Of a DNA stretch of 64,000 nt, positions 48,388-59,899 are shown in pieces. The notes under the pieces were generated by a model. That model searched no databases, was not told the origin of the DNA, and was given only the letters and a program-made list of their open reading frames with translations. A program made the position numbers and the translations under genes. Origin of the DNA: a secondary endosymbiont of Heteropsylla cubana. GTDB taxonomy: Bacteria > Pseudomonadota > Gammaproteobacteria > Enterobacterales > Enterobacteriaceae. The stretch is from the NCBI RefSeq assembly GCF_000287355.1, contig NC_018420.1, positions 620,001-684,000 on the forward strand. The letters are read 5' to 3'. Numbering within the stretch: the stretch's first letter is position 1; every line of letters starts with the position of its first letter.

Positions 48388-49447
48388 TCTTTCCCTTAAT
48401 AAGCAATGTTTTTATCTGCATACTGCTTCTTTTTTCTAATAATATTTTTTTATTTTAGGTGTTATTATTGCTATAGTTTTAGTTATTTGAAGTTTATATG
48501 TCATATGAACTTAAATATATTCATAAAAGTGTTAATTAGATTATAGTAGTATAAATCACTGAGTTGCAATAATGATTTATTTTTTTTTAAAATTTTATCA
48601 TGATAAAAGTAGTAATTTTTTGGATTATTGAACTGATCATAGAGCTATGAAAAGCTTTTCTTTAATATTTTTAACTCATTAATTATAATTGTTCCGGATA
48701 TATTAACCTCCTTCCTTTTATACTGTATAGGTTTTTCAATAACCTACTTTATTGGTTTAGGTGTAGTCTGAATATCAGTTATTAAATTTAATAGAGATAA
48801 AAAAAATAAAAAAATACAATATTTTCTACATAAAACGATCTGCCTATATTATAGTATCCTATACACAATTTTTATTAAAGTGGAGAAAAATCTTTTATTT
48901 TAATTCAACCTTAAAAAAGACATCGTATCTTGTGTAAAATATAAGTAATGATGTAATTTTTTTATAATGAGATTTCTTGTATTATTCTAAACTGTTTGAT
49001 TTTCTTATGAACTTAGTTAATAACCTTATTTAAATTACTTAAATTGCAGTATTATTATATATTTAAGTGCAAAGTTAAAAGTGGTTCTTAATCTTAAAAG
49101 ATAAGCTAAATAGAAATTTTATCATTAAAATATCAGTAAGATATATGTCTTTATTGTAAAAAAACAGATGATGACTATAGTATATATTTTTGATAGATGT
49201 CTATATAAGCTTTTTAAGCGACCAAATATTTCTCTCAAAGAGTTATTTTCTTCAAGAGTTTATTATAAACACATCCATATATTATCAATAGACGTGTGCG
49301 TGCTATAGAACACTCGACTTTAAAGTGATATTAGCATTATAAGTAAACAATTTTCTAGAAATTAGCGTGATGCAACTAATTTATAATATGAGTTATATCG
49401 TTCTTTTTAAAAGAACAAATGATTTCACGATCATATCGTAACGTTTA
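48388..49447. other. AT-rich spacer between aroK and thrS
   Basis: aroB follows aroK in enteric bacteria and this gap is about its length. I tested the minus-strand frames by eye against AroB and found no convincing match. No other gene seen. Confidence 0.4.
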
Positions 49448-49969
49448 TTATATATTTTCTAATAGATGAATAATTTGGTTAACAACAATTTTAGCGCTTT
49501 GTTCATCAGTTCGGATAGTGATGTCTGCGATTTCTTCATACAAAGGATTACGTACAGAAGCTAAGGTTGTAAGGACTGAACGTGCTGGTGTTTCAAATTG
49601 CAATAGAGGACGTTTTTTATCTCGCTGTGTACGAGCCAACTGTTTTTCAATGGTAGTTTCAAGATAAACAACAACTCCTCGAGCTGAAAGGCGATTACGT
49701 GTGATCTTAGAGCTTATAGAACCACCTCCCGTCGCTAATACAATTCCTTGTTTCGTGGTAATCTCATTAATGATTTTTTCTTCTCGACTACGGAACCCGT
49801 CTTCTCCTTCCACATCAAATACCCAGCTTATATCAGCTCCAGTGCGTCTCTCAATCTCTTGATCTGAATCGATAAAGTCTACATTAAGTTGTTGAGCTAA
49901 TTGACGACCAATAGTGCTTTTACCTGCTCCTATAGGTCCAATCAGAAAGATGTTACGTTTTTCTGCCAT
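49448..49969 (-). CDS. aroK: Shikimate kinase I
   Basis: AroK phosphorylates shikimate with ATP in the chorismate pathway. The frame extends to 50002, but the ATG at 49969 gives [20 protein letters not shown], the family start, and 173 residues, exactly E. coli AroK. The Walker A is GPIGAGKST, the shikimate site has [11 protein letters not shown] and ATGGGS, and the lid carries [10 protein letters not shown]. The Shine-Dalgarno is poor. The downstream aroB is not visible and aroA is probably a ghost, so its pathway context is uncertain. Confidence 0.95.
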   Translation of the reverse strand: MAEKRNIFLIGPIGAGKSTIGRQLAQQLNVDFIDSDQEIERRTGADISWVFDVEGEDGFRSREEKIINEITTKQGIVLATGGGSISSKITRNRLSARGVVVYLETTIEKQLARTQRDKKRPLLQFETPARSVLTTLASVRNPLYEEIADITIRTDEQSAKIVVNQIIHLLENI

Positions 49970-50002
49970 GTTCTTTTTACTAAAATGATTTGTTAATGAC
50001 AA

Positions 50003-50031
50003 CCCGCCCCGCCAATCAAATTAGCAGCGGG
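50003..50031 (-). promoter_or_regulatory. GC-rich hairpin upstream of aroK
   Basis: CCCGC (50003-50007) and GCGGG (50027-50031) can pair across 19 bases in a stretch far richer in GC than its surroundings, about 34 bases upstream of the chosen aroK start. It may be a retained leader structure or an upstream terminator relic. Confidence 0.35.
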
Positions 50032-52342
50032 ACCTAAAGTGAATTCGCATAAGCATTAATGCAAGAATTAAGTGAAAATTATCTCAATACTTCGGGTTAT
50101 TTGGCAATCGATTAAATCGATATCCATACGATAAATAAAATTCTTCATATTATTGTTTATATTACTATTATGAGTAAAAAAAATATCCTCCTGTTTTTTA
50201 TGTTTATTCAAAGGTTGAAAAGTCATCAATATTTTTAATGACGTTGTTTTTTTTAGAAATCATACCCTTGCTATTATTATAGATAGTACCACTATGTTTT
50301 AGTTATGCGAACTGAAACATAGTTCGATAAGAGTTGTGAGGTAGAAAATACTTTGTATATCTACTAAAAACTCTTTGTTTCGTTTTTTTAGAAATAGTTA
50401 TTTTACCTTGATTATTTATAAAAAAATCAGTTCATCTACTCTATGATATTACATTTATTAATGTTGTATTTTATCTTTATTTAAAGAACATATATTTATT
50501 TAATATGTTTTACGGCATTATAGATAATGTCTTTATGGTAATAATTTTTTAATTTTAATTAGCTTGATTTCTTAAAATATTATGGTTTTAGTATTGTTAC
50601 TATCGATTTTTTTGATAAAAGTAAGAAAAGTTAGTTTGATTTCAATTAACTCTAAGATCCATTTAAGCGCAATTCTCCTCATGATGTTTTATATTGGTAC
50701 ATTTTTACTGGTTACCACTACAGATGTTTAATTTTATAGTTAATGAGCATGAAATGTAAGCTTAATATAATATAGATATTGTTTTAATGTAAACTTATCA
50801 GTTTTACTGATAAAAAGAAAATAATCACGACATTTTAATAAAATTTTATCTAGATTAAAAAGAATTTCAGAACAGTTTTTATCGCATGAAAAAGGCTAAA
50901 ATAGTAGCTATATCAAGCGATATGTAATATACCAGAATACATACAATAAAGGATTTGAGGTATCTACGTATTCGTTGAGCTGTTTTATATATATTATAAA
51001 AGTTATTTTATATGAATATTTTTTGTTACTTTTAAAATCTAACATCAAATAGACAAAGAAGAAACTAGAACAATAAAGATTGTTTTACTAACTAAGGAAT
51101 TATTTTAAATAAAACTGATACTGAATTGTGTGTCTTATGTTGTTTAGATGTTAAATATTATAGATAGAAAAAACTATTAAACTTTTTTAACTGTAACTAT
51201 ACAGCAGTATCTTGCTACTAGATATATTTATATTTTTAATATTCAGGTAGTTTTTTTGTTAGTTTAAAATTTTTTTTCACATTGCTGATTTTCATATAGA
51301 TATTAATAAATAATTTTAGTAGATGTTTATGATATTTATAAATTGTCAGAATATTTGATTTCAGACTTTGAGAGATCTCTAAATAAACAGTATAACTAAG
51401 ATTATAGCTCTTTTTGTAAAGACAGCACAAAAAAAAATCAACAACGTATTTATTAGTACATAAGAATATACTTGAGTTTTTAGAAAAAAGTACTGTTTAG
51501 TTCGGTAGATAAGATTACTTATCCTAATTTATATTAGTAGTAAAATTAATAGTAAAGATTACTTTGTTTTTATTAACTATTTATTGTAGTAATTATTAAC
51601 AACTAATTAGTTGATAGTGATTATTATATCAGCGTTTTTTTTTGTATGATCGCTTGTTGATAAACATAGATCAAACTTTAAGCTCTACTATTTAATGGTT
51701 ATATTGATTATAAGTTATATTCAATTAATTGAATCATTTTTTTTAATATCGAAGATATTAAAGATGAATAATAACATTTATATAAAAAAAGTCTATTACG
51801 ATTCAGTATATAGTAGGTGAAATATATATTTAAAAAATCCTTAAGAAGAGGGTCTGCACTTTAATGAATCTAAACTAATAAGAAACTTGTATTTTTAATT
51901 GATATAAATGCTTTTAAAAAAAATATTTTTATAAAAATACGCACTAGATGAGAGATGTGTATTGAATACTAATTCATTAGTAGATAGTAGTTATTAACTT
52001 TTTATAAGAAAAAATATATAGTAAATTATATAATATAATAAATATTAAAATATATTTTTAATAATTCTTATTTTAATATATTAAAAAATAACAATTAATA
52101 ATGTATTTTTTTATAAATATTTTTAACGTAAATAATATTATTATAAATGATAATATCATTTACAATAATATGCTCATAACTTAAATTGTAGGTATATTCA
52201 GGAATATATCATTATATATAGAACAATCTGGAAAAATTATTATATCTTCGATGTTGTAAGGTCGCTATTTTATAGTAAAACTTAATTTAGAAGTAAATTT
52301 CTTTTTTTATCAGTATGGCTCAGAACAACCAAAATAGAATTT
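50032..52342. other. Long AT-rich spacer between rpoD and aroK
   Basis: About 2.3 kb, extremely AT-rich, with no gene, RNA or supported ghost. hofQ and mrcA lie near aroK in E. coli but were not recognised. Confidence 0.5.
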
Positions 52343-54190
52343 TTAATCATCTAAGAAACTGCGAAGAACTTCAGAACGGCTTGGATGACGTAACTTGCGG
52401 AGTGCTTTTGCTTCGATTTGACGAATACGTTCTCGCGTAACGTCAAACTGTTTTCCTACTTCTTCTAAAGTATGGTCAGTATTCATATCAATTCCGAATC
52501 GCATGCGTAAAACTTTTGCTTCACGCGTAGTCAGACCGGCAAGTACGTCATGTGTAGCTGAACGAAGACTGTCTGACGTAGCAGAATCTAACGGTAATTC
52601 AAGAGAGGTGTCCTCGATAAAATCTCCTAGATGTGAATCTTCATCATCGCCGATAGGCGTTTCCATCGAGATAGGTTCTTTAGCAATCTTAAGCACTTTC
52701 CGAATTTTCTCTTCTGGCATAAGCATACGTTCTGCGAGTTCTTCTGGCGTTGCTTCACGCCCCATTTCTTGCAACATTTGTCTAGATATGCGATTAAGTT
52801 TGTTGATTGTTTCTATCATATGTACTGGAATGCGGATAGTACGGGCTTGATCAGCGATAGATCGAGTAATGGCTTGACGGATCCACCAGGTGGCATAAGT
52901 AGAAAACTTGTAACCACGACGATATTCAAACTTATCTACAGCTTTCATCAAACCAATATTGCCTTCTTGAATCAAGTCTAAAAACTGGAGACCACGGTTG
53001 GTATATTTTTTAGCGATAGAAATAACCAAACGTAGATTTGCTTCGACCATTTCTTTTTTTGCTCGTCGTGCTTTGGCTTCTCCAATTGACATGCGGCGGT
53101 TAATATCTTTGACTTGCCCAATACTTAAACCTGTTTCTTCTTCAATTTGGCGCAATTTTTTCATTCTTTTTAGTACGTCTGCATCAACTTCATGTAGATT
53201 TTTAGACCAAGGCTTATTCATCATCAAAGCAGATTGAAACCAACTTGTGCTTGTTTCATGTCCAGAAAACAACATGATAAAATTTTTCTTTGGCATCTTG
53301 CTTATTTCTACGCAAGATTTCATAATTAAGCGTTCTTGAATACGGACGCGATCCATCATGCTGCGCATTTTATTTACTAGGTGTTCAAATTGTTTCGGTA
53401 CCAAGCGAAACTCTTTAAATACTTCGGAAAGATTCAAAATTTCAGAAGCAGATTTAGGATGGCTTCGTCCTCTAGTTTTGATGACGTGACAAGTAATTTC
53501 ATATTGTTTTCGTAATGCAACAAATTTTTTTTGCGCTAATATTGGATCAATACTATTATCATCGTCTGTATTTTCATCTTCGTTATCTTCTTCATCCTCT
53601 TCACTGTGATTAGAAAGTGAATCAGGTGAAAGTTCATTTGCGATCTGATCTACAATAGAGGGGATATCTTCTTTTGCATTAGGGTCTACAAATCCAATAA
53701 TCAGATCAGATAGCCGTGCGTCGCCAGATTCGACACGATCGTACTGATCGAGTAAATATGTGATAGCCTCAGGATACTCTGCTACGGAGCACTGTACCTG
53801 ATTGATTCCATCTTCAATGCGTTTAGCAATATCGATCTCACCCTCTCGAGTCAGAAGTTCTACAGTACCCATTTCGCGCATGTACATACGTATGGGATCA
53901 GTTGTTCGCCCAAGTTCGGCTTCTACGCTAGATAAAACCTGCGCGGCAGCTTCTGCTGCATCTTCGTCTGCATCAGATGTAGTTTCAGCTAATAAAAGAT
54001 CATCAGCATCAGGTGCTTCTTCCATTACCTGGATGCCCATGTCATTTATCATTTGTATGATATCTTCAATCTGATCGGAATCGACGATATCTTCGGGAAG
54101 ATGGTCATTGACTTCCGAAAAGGTTAAATACCCTTGCTCCTTACCACGCGTGACAAGTAGTTTGAGCTGTGACTGCGGGTTTTGCTCCAT
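52343..54190 (-). CDS. rpoD: RNA polymerase primary sigma factor (sigma 70)
   Basis: Housekeeping sigma factor, 615 residues (E. coli 613). Region 1.1 is at the N terminus, followed by region 1.2 ([20 protein letters not shown]), the nonconserved insert with an acidic patch ([15 protein letters not shown]), and region 2 ([20 protein letters not shown], then [19 protein letters not shown]). Region 3 follows, then region 4 with the -35 helix-turn-helix ([20 protein letters not shown]). Last gene of the rpsU-dnaG-rpoD macromolecular-synthesis operon. Because -10 recognition is intact, normal TATAAT-like promoters are expected. Confidence 0.98.
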   Translation of the reverse strand: MEQNPQSQLKLLVTRGKEQGYLTFSEVNDHLPEDIVDSDQIEDIIQMINDMGIQVMEEAPDADDLLLAETTSDADEDAAEAAAQVLSSVEAELGRTTDPIRMYMREMGTVELLTREGEIDIAKRIEDGINQVQCSVAEYPEAITYLLDQYDRVESGDARLSDLIIGFVDPNAKEDIPSIVDQIANELSPDSLSNHSEEDEEDNEDENTDDDNSIDPILAQKKFVALRKQYEITCHVIKTRGRSHPKSASEILNLSEVFKEFRLVPKQFEHLVNKMRSMMDRVRIQERLIMKSCVEISKMPKKNFIMLFSGHETSTSWFQSALMMNKPWSKNLHEVDADVLKRMKKLRQIEEETGLSIGQVKDINRRMSIGEAKARRAKKEMVEANLRLVISIAKKYTNRGLQFLDLIQEGNIGLMKAVDKFEYRRGYKFSTYATWWIRQAITRSIADQARTIRIPVHMIETINKLNRISRQMLQEMGREATPEELAERMLMPEEKIRKVLKIAKEPISMETPIGDDEDSHLGDFIEDTSLELPLDSATSDSLRSATHDVLAGLTTREAKVLRMRFGIDMNTDHTLEEVGKQFDVTRERIRQIEAKALRKLRHPSRSEVLRSFLDD

Positions 54191-54345
54191 AAGACAGTAT
54201 CCACACTTCAGAGTAATATTCTGTATTAGTTCATCTATTATAACGAACCATCATTAAGAGAACGACACGTTTTTCTAGCCGAAGATCAATATGGCATTTT
54301 TCAGGTTTTTATTCCATTAAATATAGGTAATGTAACTTGTTTTTT

Positions 54346-56097
54346 TTAATGTTTTTTTGCTAATTCTTGGTTTAGCGACCAGAGTTCTAGACGTTCGTTA
54401 GTTGTTAATCCTCGTGTTCTATCGCGAGCAATCAGCGTTTCTTGATGGTGTTCAAGTATAGAATCGTAAAAATTTTTTAGGGTATCGACAAATGTTGTTT
54501 CAATCATTTCATCTATAATTAAGTGGTTCCAAGTTGCCAAGGTTTCAAGTTGGGAGTAGGTTCTATATCCTCGATAGCATTCTAGTAGTTGACCGTTTGT
54601 TAATTTTGGTTGAGACTGGCATATGTTTACTAAACTAATAAATAGCGCAATGCCGGGTATATCTATCCTATCTAGCCCTTCTACGCTAGGAACTAAGGTA
54701 GAAAGTTGTGGATTTTGCAGTAGCAACGCTATTAAAGTACGCATAGTTGTGCGTTTTATTTTTGGTTGCTGGAAGTTATTTACCTGAATAGTGGATTTGG
54801 GTAGTAACTTTTCCAGTCGAGCATCATCAAGGATTCCAAGTTTATATCCTAACTGTTGGCGTAGGTAAAGCCGTAACGTATTACCTGGAACTTGTTTTAT
54901 TAGTGGTAGTGCTAGTGTACTTAATTTAGCTCGGCCTTCTTGGCTGCTTAAATCTATTTGTCGCATGAGAGTTTCAAATAAGAAGGTCGAGAGTGATTTG
55001 GCTTTTTCAATATATTGCTGAAAAGCGTTTTTACCAATTTTACGTACTAGCGTGTCGGGATCTTCTCCTCTCGGTAAAAACATAAATCGTAATTGACGGC
55101 CATCAGTTAATGATGGTAGTGCATATTTTAACGCACGCCATGCCGCTTTTTGCCCAGCTTCATCACCGTCATAACAACAGATTACTTGATCAGTGACACG
55201 ATAAAGTAGTTGGATATGCTCCTTAGTAGTCGAGGTTCCTAATAACGCTACCGCGTAGTTAATGCCAAATTGTGTTAGAGACACTACATCTATATATCCT
55301 TCAACTACAAGTAGACGCGATAATTTTTGATTTTTTTGTTGTGTTTCATATAGTCCATAGAGTTCGTGTCCTTTATGAAAAATATCACTTTCGGTGGAGT
55401 TTAAATATTTCGGTTGCCTTGTTTTGTCGAAAATTCTTCCTCCAAAAGCAATAACTCGCCCACGTTTATCTCGGATAGGAAACATGATGCGATTACGAAA
55501 TCGATCATAGGTATGTCCATGGTGATTTACCACTAGCATTCCGGTATGCTGGAGTAAATCCTTGTCTTCACCTAAACAGATAAAATGTTTGTAGAGATTA
55601 TTCCAGCCTGGCGGTGCATATCCGATAGAAAAATAGTTAATTATTTTTTCACTTATTCCTCGTTGTTTTAAATAGTGACGTGCATCTGATGCCGTTTGTG
55701 TCTGTAAAGATTGTTGGTAAAATTGATTAAATTTATCCATCAGATCGTATAGATTTTTTCTTCGATAGAGTTTTTCTTGATTCGATTCAACATTTCCTTC
55801 ATAAGGAACTTCTAGTCCTTGTTGGGTAGCTAGCTCTTCAATAGAATCTATAAATTTTAATTTTTCATAATGCATAAGGAAATCAATGGCATTACCATGA
55901 GCACCGCAGCCAAAACAATAGTAAAATTGTTTTTCTCTTTTTACAGTAAACGACGGTGTTTTTTCATGATGAAACGGACAGCATGCCTGAAAGTTTTTTC
56001 CCTGCTTTTTAAGCTTTACTCGTGCGTTAATTAAATCGACAATATCGGTTTTAGCTAACAATTCATTAATAAAAACACGTGGGATTTTTCTAACCAT
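54346..56097 (-). CDS. dnaG: DNA primase
   Basis: DnaG synthesises RNA primers for replication. It has 583 residues (E. coli 581). The CHC2 zinc domain shows CPFHHEKTPSF and YYCFGCGAHG. The TOPRIM core has VVEGYIDVVSL and the metal-binding CYDGDEAGQKA. The C-terminal DnaB-interacting domain runs from about 450. The Shine-Dalgarno is weak, as in E. coli where dnaG output is kept low. It lies 126 bases after rpsU and 155 bases before rpoD. Confidence 0.97.
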   Translation of the reverse strand: MVRKIPRVFINELLAKTDIVDLINARVKLKKQGKNFQACCPFHHEKTPSFTVKREKQFYYCFGCGAHGNAIDFLMHYEKLKFIDSIEELATQQGLEVPYEGNVESNQEKLYRRKNLYDLMDKFNQFYQQSLQTQTASDARHYLKQRGISEKIINYFSIGYAPPGWNNLYKHFICLGEDKDLLQHTGMLVVNHHGHTYDRFRNRIMFPIRDKRGRVIAFGGRIFDKTRQPKYLNSTESDIFHKGHELYGLYETQQKNQKLSRLLVVEGYIDVVSLTQFGINYAVALLGTSTTKEHIQLLYRVTDQVICCYDGDEAGQKAAWRALKYALPSLTDGRQLRFMFLPRGEDPDTLVRKIGKNAFQQYIEKAKSLSTFLFETLMRQIDLSSQEGRAKLSTLALPLIKQVPGNTLRLYLRQQLGYKLGILDDARLEKLLPKSTIQVNNFQQPKIKRTTMRTLIALLLQNPQLSTLVPSVEGLDRIDIPGIALFISLVNICQSQPKLTNGQLLECYRGYRTYSQLETLATWNHLIIDEMIETTFVDTLKNFYDSILEHHQETLIARDRTRGLTTNERLELWSLNQELAKKH

Positions 56098-56223
56098 AAG
56101 CTATGTACATTCAGCATTTAAAAAATAAATGCCAATCCATCTAAAATGGACAGCTTGATTTTGTTTGCAACATGTAGGTTGTTTGTTATTCATGTTGACA
56201 AGATTTGTCAGATTACTGATAAT
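56098..56223 (-). promoter_or_regulatory. rpsU-dnaG intercistronic region with small hairpins
   Basis: On the mRNA strand three short stems occur: TGACAA-ATC-TTGTCA, TCCAT-TTTAG-ATGGA, and GCATTT/AAATGC with a T-rich loop. In E. coli this interval holds an attenuating terminator that lowers dnaG. A similar role is inferred here; none has a clear T run. Confidence 0.35.
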
Positions 56224-56445
<222 letters not shown>

Positions 56446-56631
56446 TTACCTCAATGCTATGTGAAAACTCTTCGTTAATCTATAGTTTTTTATAATTTAC
56501 TTAATTATACTCTAGTTTTTGAAGTTATAAAACATAATTTTCTTGCGATCTATCTAAAAAAATATTTTTTTTAATATCAGGTTTATATTATTACACTAAT
56601 TTGAGTATGTCTAAATATTATTTTTTTAAAA

Positions 56632-57670
56632 ATGAATATTTTCGATGCTATCTTCATAAAAAATATCTTGGGTTGATTTATTTGTTTAAATTGGTAATTT
56701 AAATTAATAAAAATTTTAAAATATTCTATAAATATTATAGTTTTATGAGTTAGAGAAATTGTTCTGTGGATAAAATTCGTTAGTGTATTATACTGATGAG
56801 CTTGCCAGTGTTCGTTATAGTAATTTTTCAAAATTATTATAGGCTTGAAGAAATAATGATTATTAGTTTATTTTTTTTAAATTTATTAAATACTTTTAAA
56901 GTGCCACTTTTATATTAATCAGGTATCATTTAATTTTTTTTAAGGAAGTGTTATATGGACAAATATAGATTTTAAGGTGTTTTTATTAGATAAAAAAACT
57001 TTATTAGATATTTTATGCATGTGTTATTTGAAATATTTTAACATTAATTATTAATTAAAATAATTTCATAGCAATACAAACACCTTTAGTTTCTTTGGTA
57101 GTTGATTTTTTAGGTAGAATACATGTTATTATATTAAAGTTTTTAATTGTTCTAATAAACTTGATTTAAAATAAGGCTCGAATTTAAGCATTGTTATAGA
57201 ATTAAGTAATAACCATAAATCTTAAAAATGCTTTTAATTGAACTTCGTTTTAGGAGATTTATTTAGTTTATACTCGATTTGTATTGACAAGTAGTACAAT
57301 TATGCATATTATTTAGGGTTAATAAGGCTAGTTACATATTTCTTTAGATTGGGATTAAAATAATTTATTTAAATTTTAGTCAGGTTTTTAACTATTATTA
57401 TGGTCTAATAATATATATTTATTATAGGTCTGGGTGTTTAGGGTCACAACTAGTTAAGATGTGTAAAATTGATTTAGAAAAAACCTAAACACATCTAAAA
57501 ATAAAGAGTAATTAACATATGCATTATATAATAAAAATGCAGATCGACAAATTAGACACATATATCATACAATGATATAAAGTAAAAACAAATTCTGGCG
57601 CATTTTAAATAATCTTAATGTTGTGATATTAACTCATACTTAATTTATGAAACTTAGATAAAAATTATTA
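56632..57670 (+). pseudogene. tsaD: tsaD (t6A synthesis) ghost
   Basis: tsaD is divergent from rpsU in enteric bacteria. The gap matches its length, and the blocks appear in order: DELASVRYSNFSKLL at about 56795 (TsaD PELASRDHVRKTVPLI); PLVSLVVDF, then H-V-I-I near 57085 (PFVALLVSGGHTQLI); GLGV-stop-GHN-stop-LR near 57430 (AGGVSANRTLR); and STN-stop-THISYNDI near 57545 (TDNGAMIAYAGMV). Several stops and frame changes intervene. TsaD makes N6-threonylcarbamoyladenosine in ANN-decoding tRNAs and is essential in many bacteria, so its decay here is notable. Confidence 0.7.
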
Positions 57671-57727
57671 AACACCTAATTTATCTATTCAATTTTTAAC
57701 GAAATAACGATGGTTATAAACATCGCA

Positions 57728-58480
57728 TTAAGCCGGATTAGGAATGTCGATAAAATTTGTATCTAATCCATGTTCATCCCGCAACCAGTTACCTAATGCA
57801 CGAACTCCTCCACGTTCGGTAGCGTGGTGTCCTGCGGCATAAAAATGCAGACATTCTTCTCGGGCTACATGAATTGTTTTTTCAGAAACTTCTCCGGTAA
57901 TAAATGCATCAATACCACCTGCTAATACTGCTAACTCAATAAGATTTTGACCCGCACCGGTACACCAGGCTACTTCTGAGATTTTTTTTGGTGACTTGTT
58001 GTTCCAGGAATGCAACACATGACGCCCTAATCGCTTTTCAAGAAGTACTCGTAGATTGTTCCCACTAATAGGTTGTTCGAGTGTTCCGAAAAATACAAAA
58101 GGAGAGTTTAGTTTTTTTTTCACCTTAATGTTCAGGTCTTTTGCAAGCTGCGCGTTATTGCCTATTTCCATGTGGATATCTAGCGGGATATGCCAAGCGT
58201 ATAAGTTTATATCGTTAGCTAGGAGCATTTTCAACCGTTGACGTTTCATTCCGCTAATAATCTGCGATTCGTTTTTCCAAAAAAAACCATGATGTACAAT
58301 AACTGCATCAGCACAATATGTAATAGCACTTTCTAGTAGTGCTTGACATGCAGTGACACCAGTGACAATACGATGTATTTCTTCACGCCCTTCTACTTGT
58401 AAGCCGTTAGGAGCATAATCTTCCAAACTATTGCTTCTGAGTTTTTCGTTAATAACTTTTTCTAGTGTTTTATTATGCAT
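57728..58480 (-). CDS. ybgI: YbgI/NIF3-family metal-binding hydrolase-like protein
   Basis: DUF34/NIF3 family protein with a dinuclear metal site; the family has been linked to GTP cyclohydrolase-like and tetrahydrofolate-related chemistry, but the role is not settled. It has 250 residues (E. coli 247). Metal ligands are visible in VIVHHGFFW and HIPLDIH, and in the C-terminal AAGHHATERGGVRALG. The Shine-Dalgarno is weak. No functional neighbours remain. Retention in such a reduced genome argues for a core role. Confidence 0.94.
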   Translation of the reverse strand: MHNKTLEKVINEKLRSNSLEDYAPNGLQVEGREEIHRIVTGVTACQALLESAITYCADAVIVHHGFFWKNESQIISGMKRQRLKMLLANDINLYAWHIPLDIHMEIGNNAQLAKDLNIKVKKKLNSPFVFFGTLEQPISGNNLRVLLEKRLGRHVLHSWNNKSPKKISEVAWCTGAGQNLIELAVLAGGIDAFITGEVSEKTIHVAREECLHFYAAGHHATERGGVRALGNWLRDEHGLDTNFIDIPNPA

Positions 58481-59275
58481 TGTAGAGTTAGTTTACTACT
58501 CAATCTTATTGAGATAGATAATAAATGAATTTATAGAAATAGTCAACATGTGATCTATGGTTGCTCAGTTTCTTTTTTTTTAGAGATAAATTAAGATTAT
58601 TTCTTAACCCTAATGAAAATCTATATGCTTAATCATATTCTATATTTTTTTGTAAGAGTTGTTTTACATTGGGTGATAATTCAATAAAGATGAAAATAAA
58701 ATAATTTTTATAAATTATTTTATTTTTAAAAAATTAGAAGAAGTTATATATTAGAGATTCTTAATTGATAGTTTAAATTAATATTAAGACCCTTAGTCTA
58801 AGAAAAAGCACGACCACCTTTATATATAAATTAAAAAAGATAAAATATTATCTCATAATAATTTTATTAATATAAACAATACTATATAAAATCGCTTTTT
58901 TTTTTGTGTTCACAAATGTTATTTGTGACTATTTTTATAGTTATTTTTTTCGTGAATGTATAGATCACTTTAAAAGTAAAAGTGATAAAAATTGCGCTCT
59001 AGACGTCAATAGACACATCTCTGTATGTATTAGCAAAGATCATAAAAAATATTTAATACCAATGTGGTAAAAATAAAATTTTAATGCATGCTGTAACTTT
59101 ACTCTTATAAAACTTAGAACGTTGATCTGAAGTTATGAAGAATTTTATGAATAAATTGACATTTACATAGAATTAAATTTTCGTAGTCAACAATAACAAT
59201 ATGCATAACAGGCGAGATTTTAAAAAAAACGTTTTGAGACGTTATCAGAATTCGTTTAATCAAGTTTAATTGTAG
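58481..59275. other. AT-rich spacer between ftnA and ybgI
   Basis: No gene seen. A perfect TCACAAAT-GTT-ATTTGTGA palindrome lies at 58911-58929 beside a T run; it has no gene attached. Confidence 0.45.
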
Positions 59276-59308
59276 AAGGGTTAGTTACTAATAAGTAAAA
59301 AAACCCTT
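59276..59308. terminator. Hairpin 3' of ftnA
   Basis: AAGGGTT (59276-59282) pairs with AACCCTT (59302-59308), 24 bases after the ftnA stop. A T run follows on the plus strand (TATTTTTTTT), none on the minus strand. Probably the ftnA end, perhaps bidirectional. Confidence 0.45.
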
Positions 59309-59331
59309 TATTTTTTTTAATTATTTAAAAA

Positions 59332-59841
59332 CTAAATTGTTGTGTTGTTATTCATGCTCATTTTCTTCATGTCTTGATCTATGAACATCAGTCCACTAGA
59401 ATTATTGTTTACTAGAGCTAGTTTATCAATGACAGATTTAAACATTTTCTCTTCTTCGTGTTGTTCAGCAATATACCATTGCAAGAAGTGAAAAGTAGAA
59501 TAGTCTTGTAATGTCAAAGCTACATGAACTAAATTGTTAATTTTTATTGTAATCATTTGTTCATGTTCGTAGGCACTCTTAATCAGTTTAGATAGAGAAG
59601 AAAAATTAACAAGGGGAGCGTCAAGAGCTGTTAGTGTTGGCATAATACCGCTATCGCCAAGATAATCGAATAAGCGGCGCATATGATCCATTTCCTCATT
59701 GGACTGCATTTTAAAAAAATAGTTAGCACCTTCTAACCCTTTATCATTGCACCAAGCGCTCATTTGCAGATATAGGTTTGCAGAAAATAATTCAAGATTT
59801 AATTGTTCATTAAGTTTTTTAGCCATTTCTTCTTTTAACAT
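59332..59841 (-). CDS. ftnA: Non-heme ferritin A
   Basis: FtnA forms 24-mer shells storing iron as ferric mineral. It has 169 residues (E. coli 165). Ferroxidase ligands are in place: Glu17 region (LNLELFSANLYLQM), Glu50/His53 in NEEMDHMRRLFDYL, and the second helix pair with AEQHEEEKMFKSVIDKL. GAGGA lies nine bases upstream. Iron storage is kept while the metal-efflux gene fieF has decayed in the same window, suggesting a need to hold iron, not export it. Confidence 0.96.
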   Translation of the reverse strand: MLKEEMAKKLNEQLNLELFSANLYLQMSAWCNDKGLEGANYFFKMQSNEEMDHMRRLFDYLGDSGIMPTLTALDAPLVNFSSLSKLIKSAYEHEQMITIKINNLVHVALTLQDYSTFHFLQWYIAEQHEEEKMFKSVIDKLALVNNNSSGLMFIDQDMKKMSMNNNTTI

Positions 59842-59899
59842 TAATTAGTGTCCTCATGTAACATTTGTATAATAAACTTTTTATAATAACTAGGTTAAA

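Noticed and set aside
51236-51430. 64-codon minus-strand open frame
   Set aside because: Lys/Tyr/Ile-rich composition typical of random AT DNA, no ribosome-binding site or family resemblance.
56583-56831. 82-codon minus-strand open frame upstream of rpsU
   Set aside because: AT-driven composition and antisense to the tsaD ghost.
57434-57496. Two mutually exclusive inverted repeats (GTGTTTAGG or AGATGTGT pairing with CCTAAACACATCT), resembling an RNA switch
   Set aside because: The stretch reads as the GGVSANRTLR block of the tsaD ghost, so the pairing is most likely chance.
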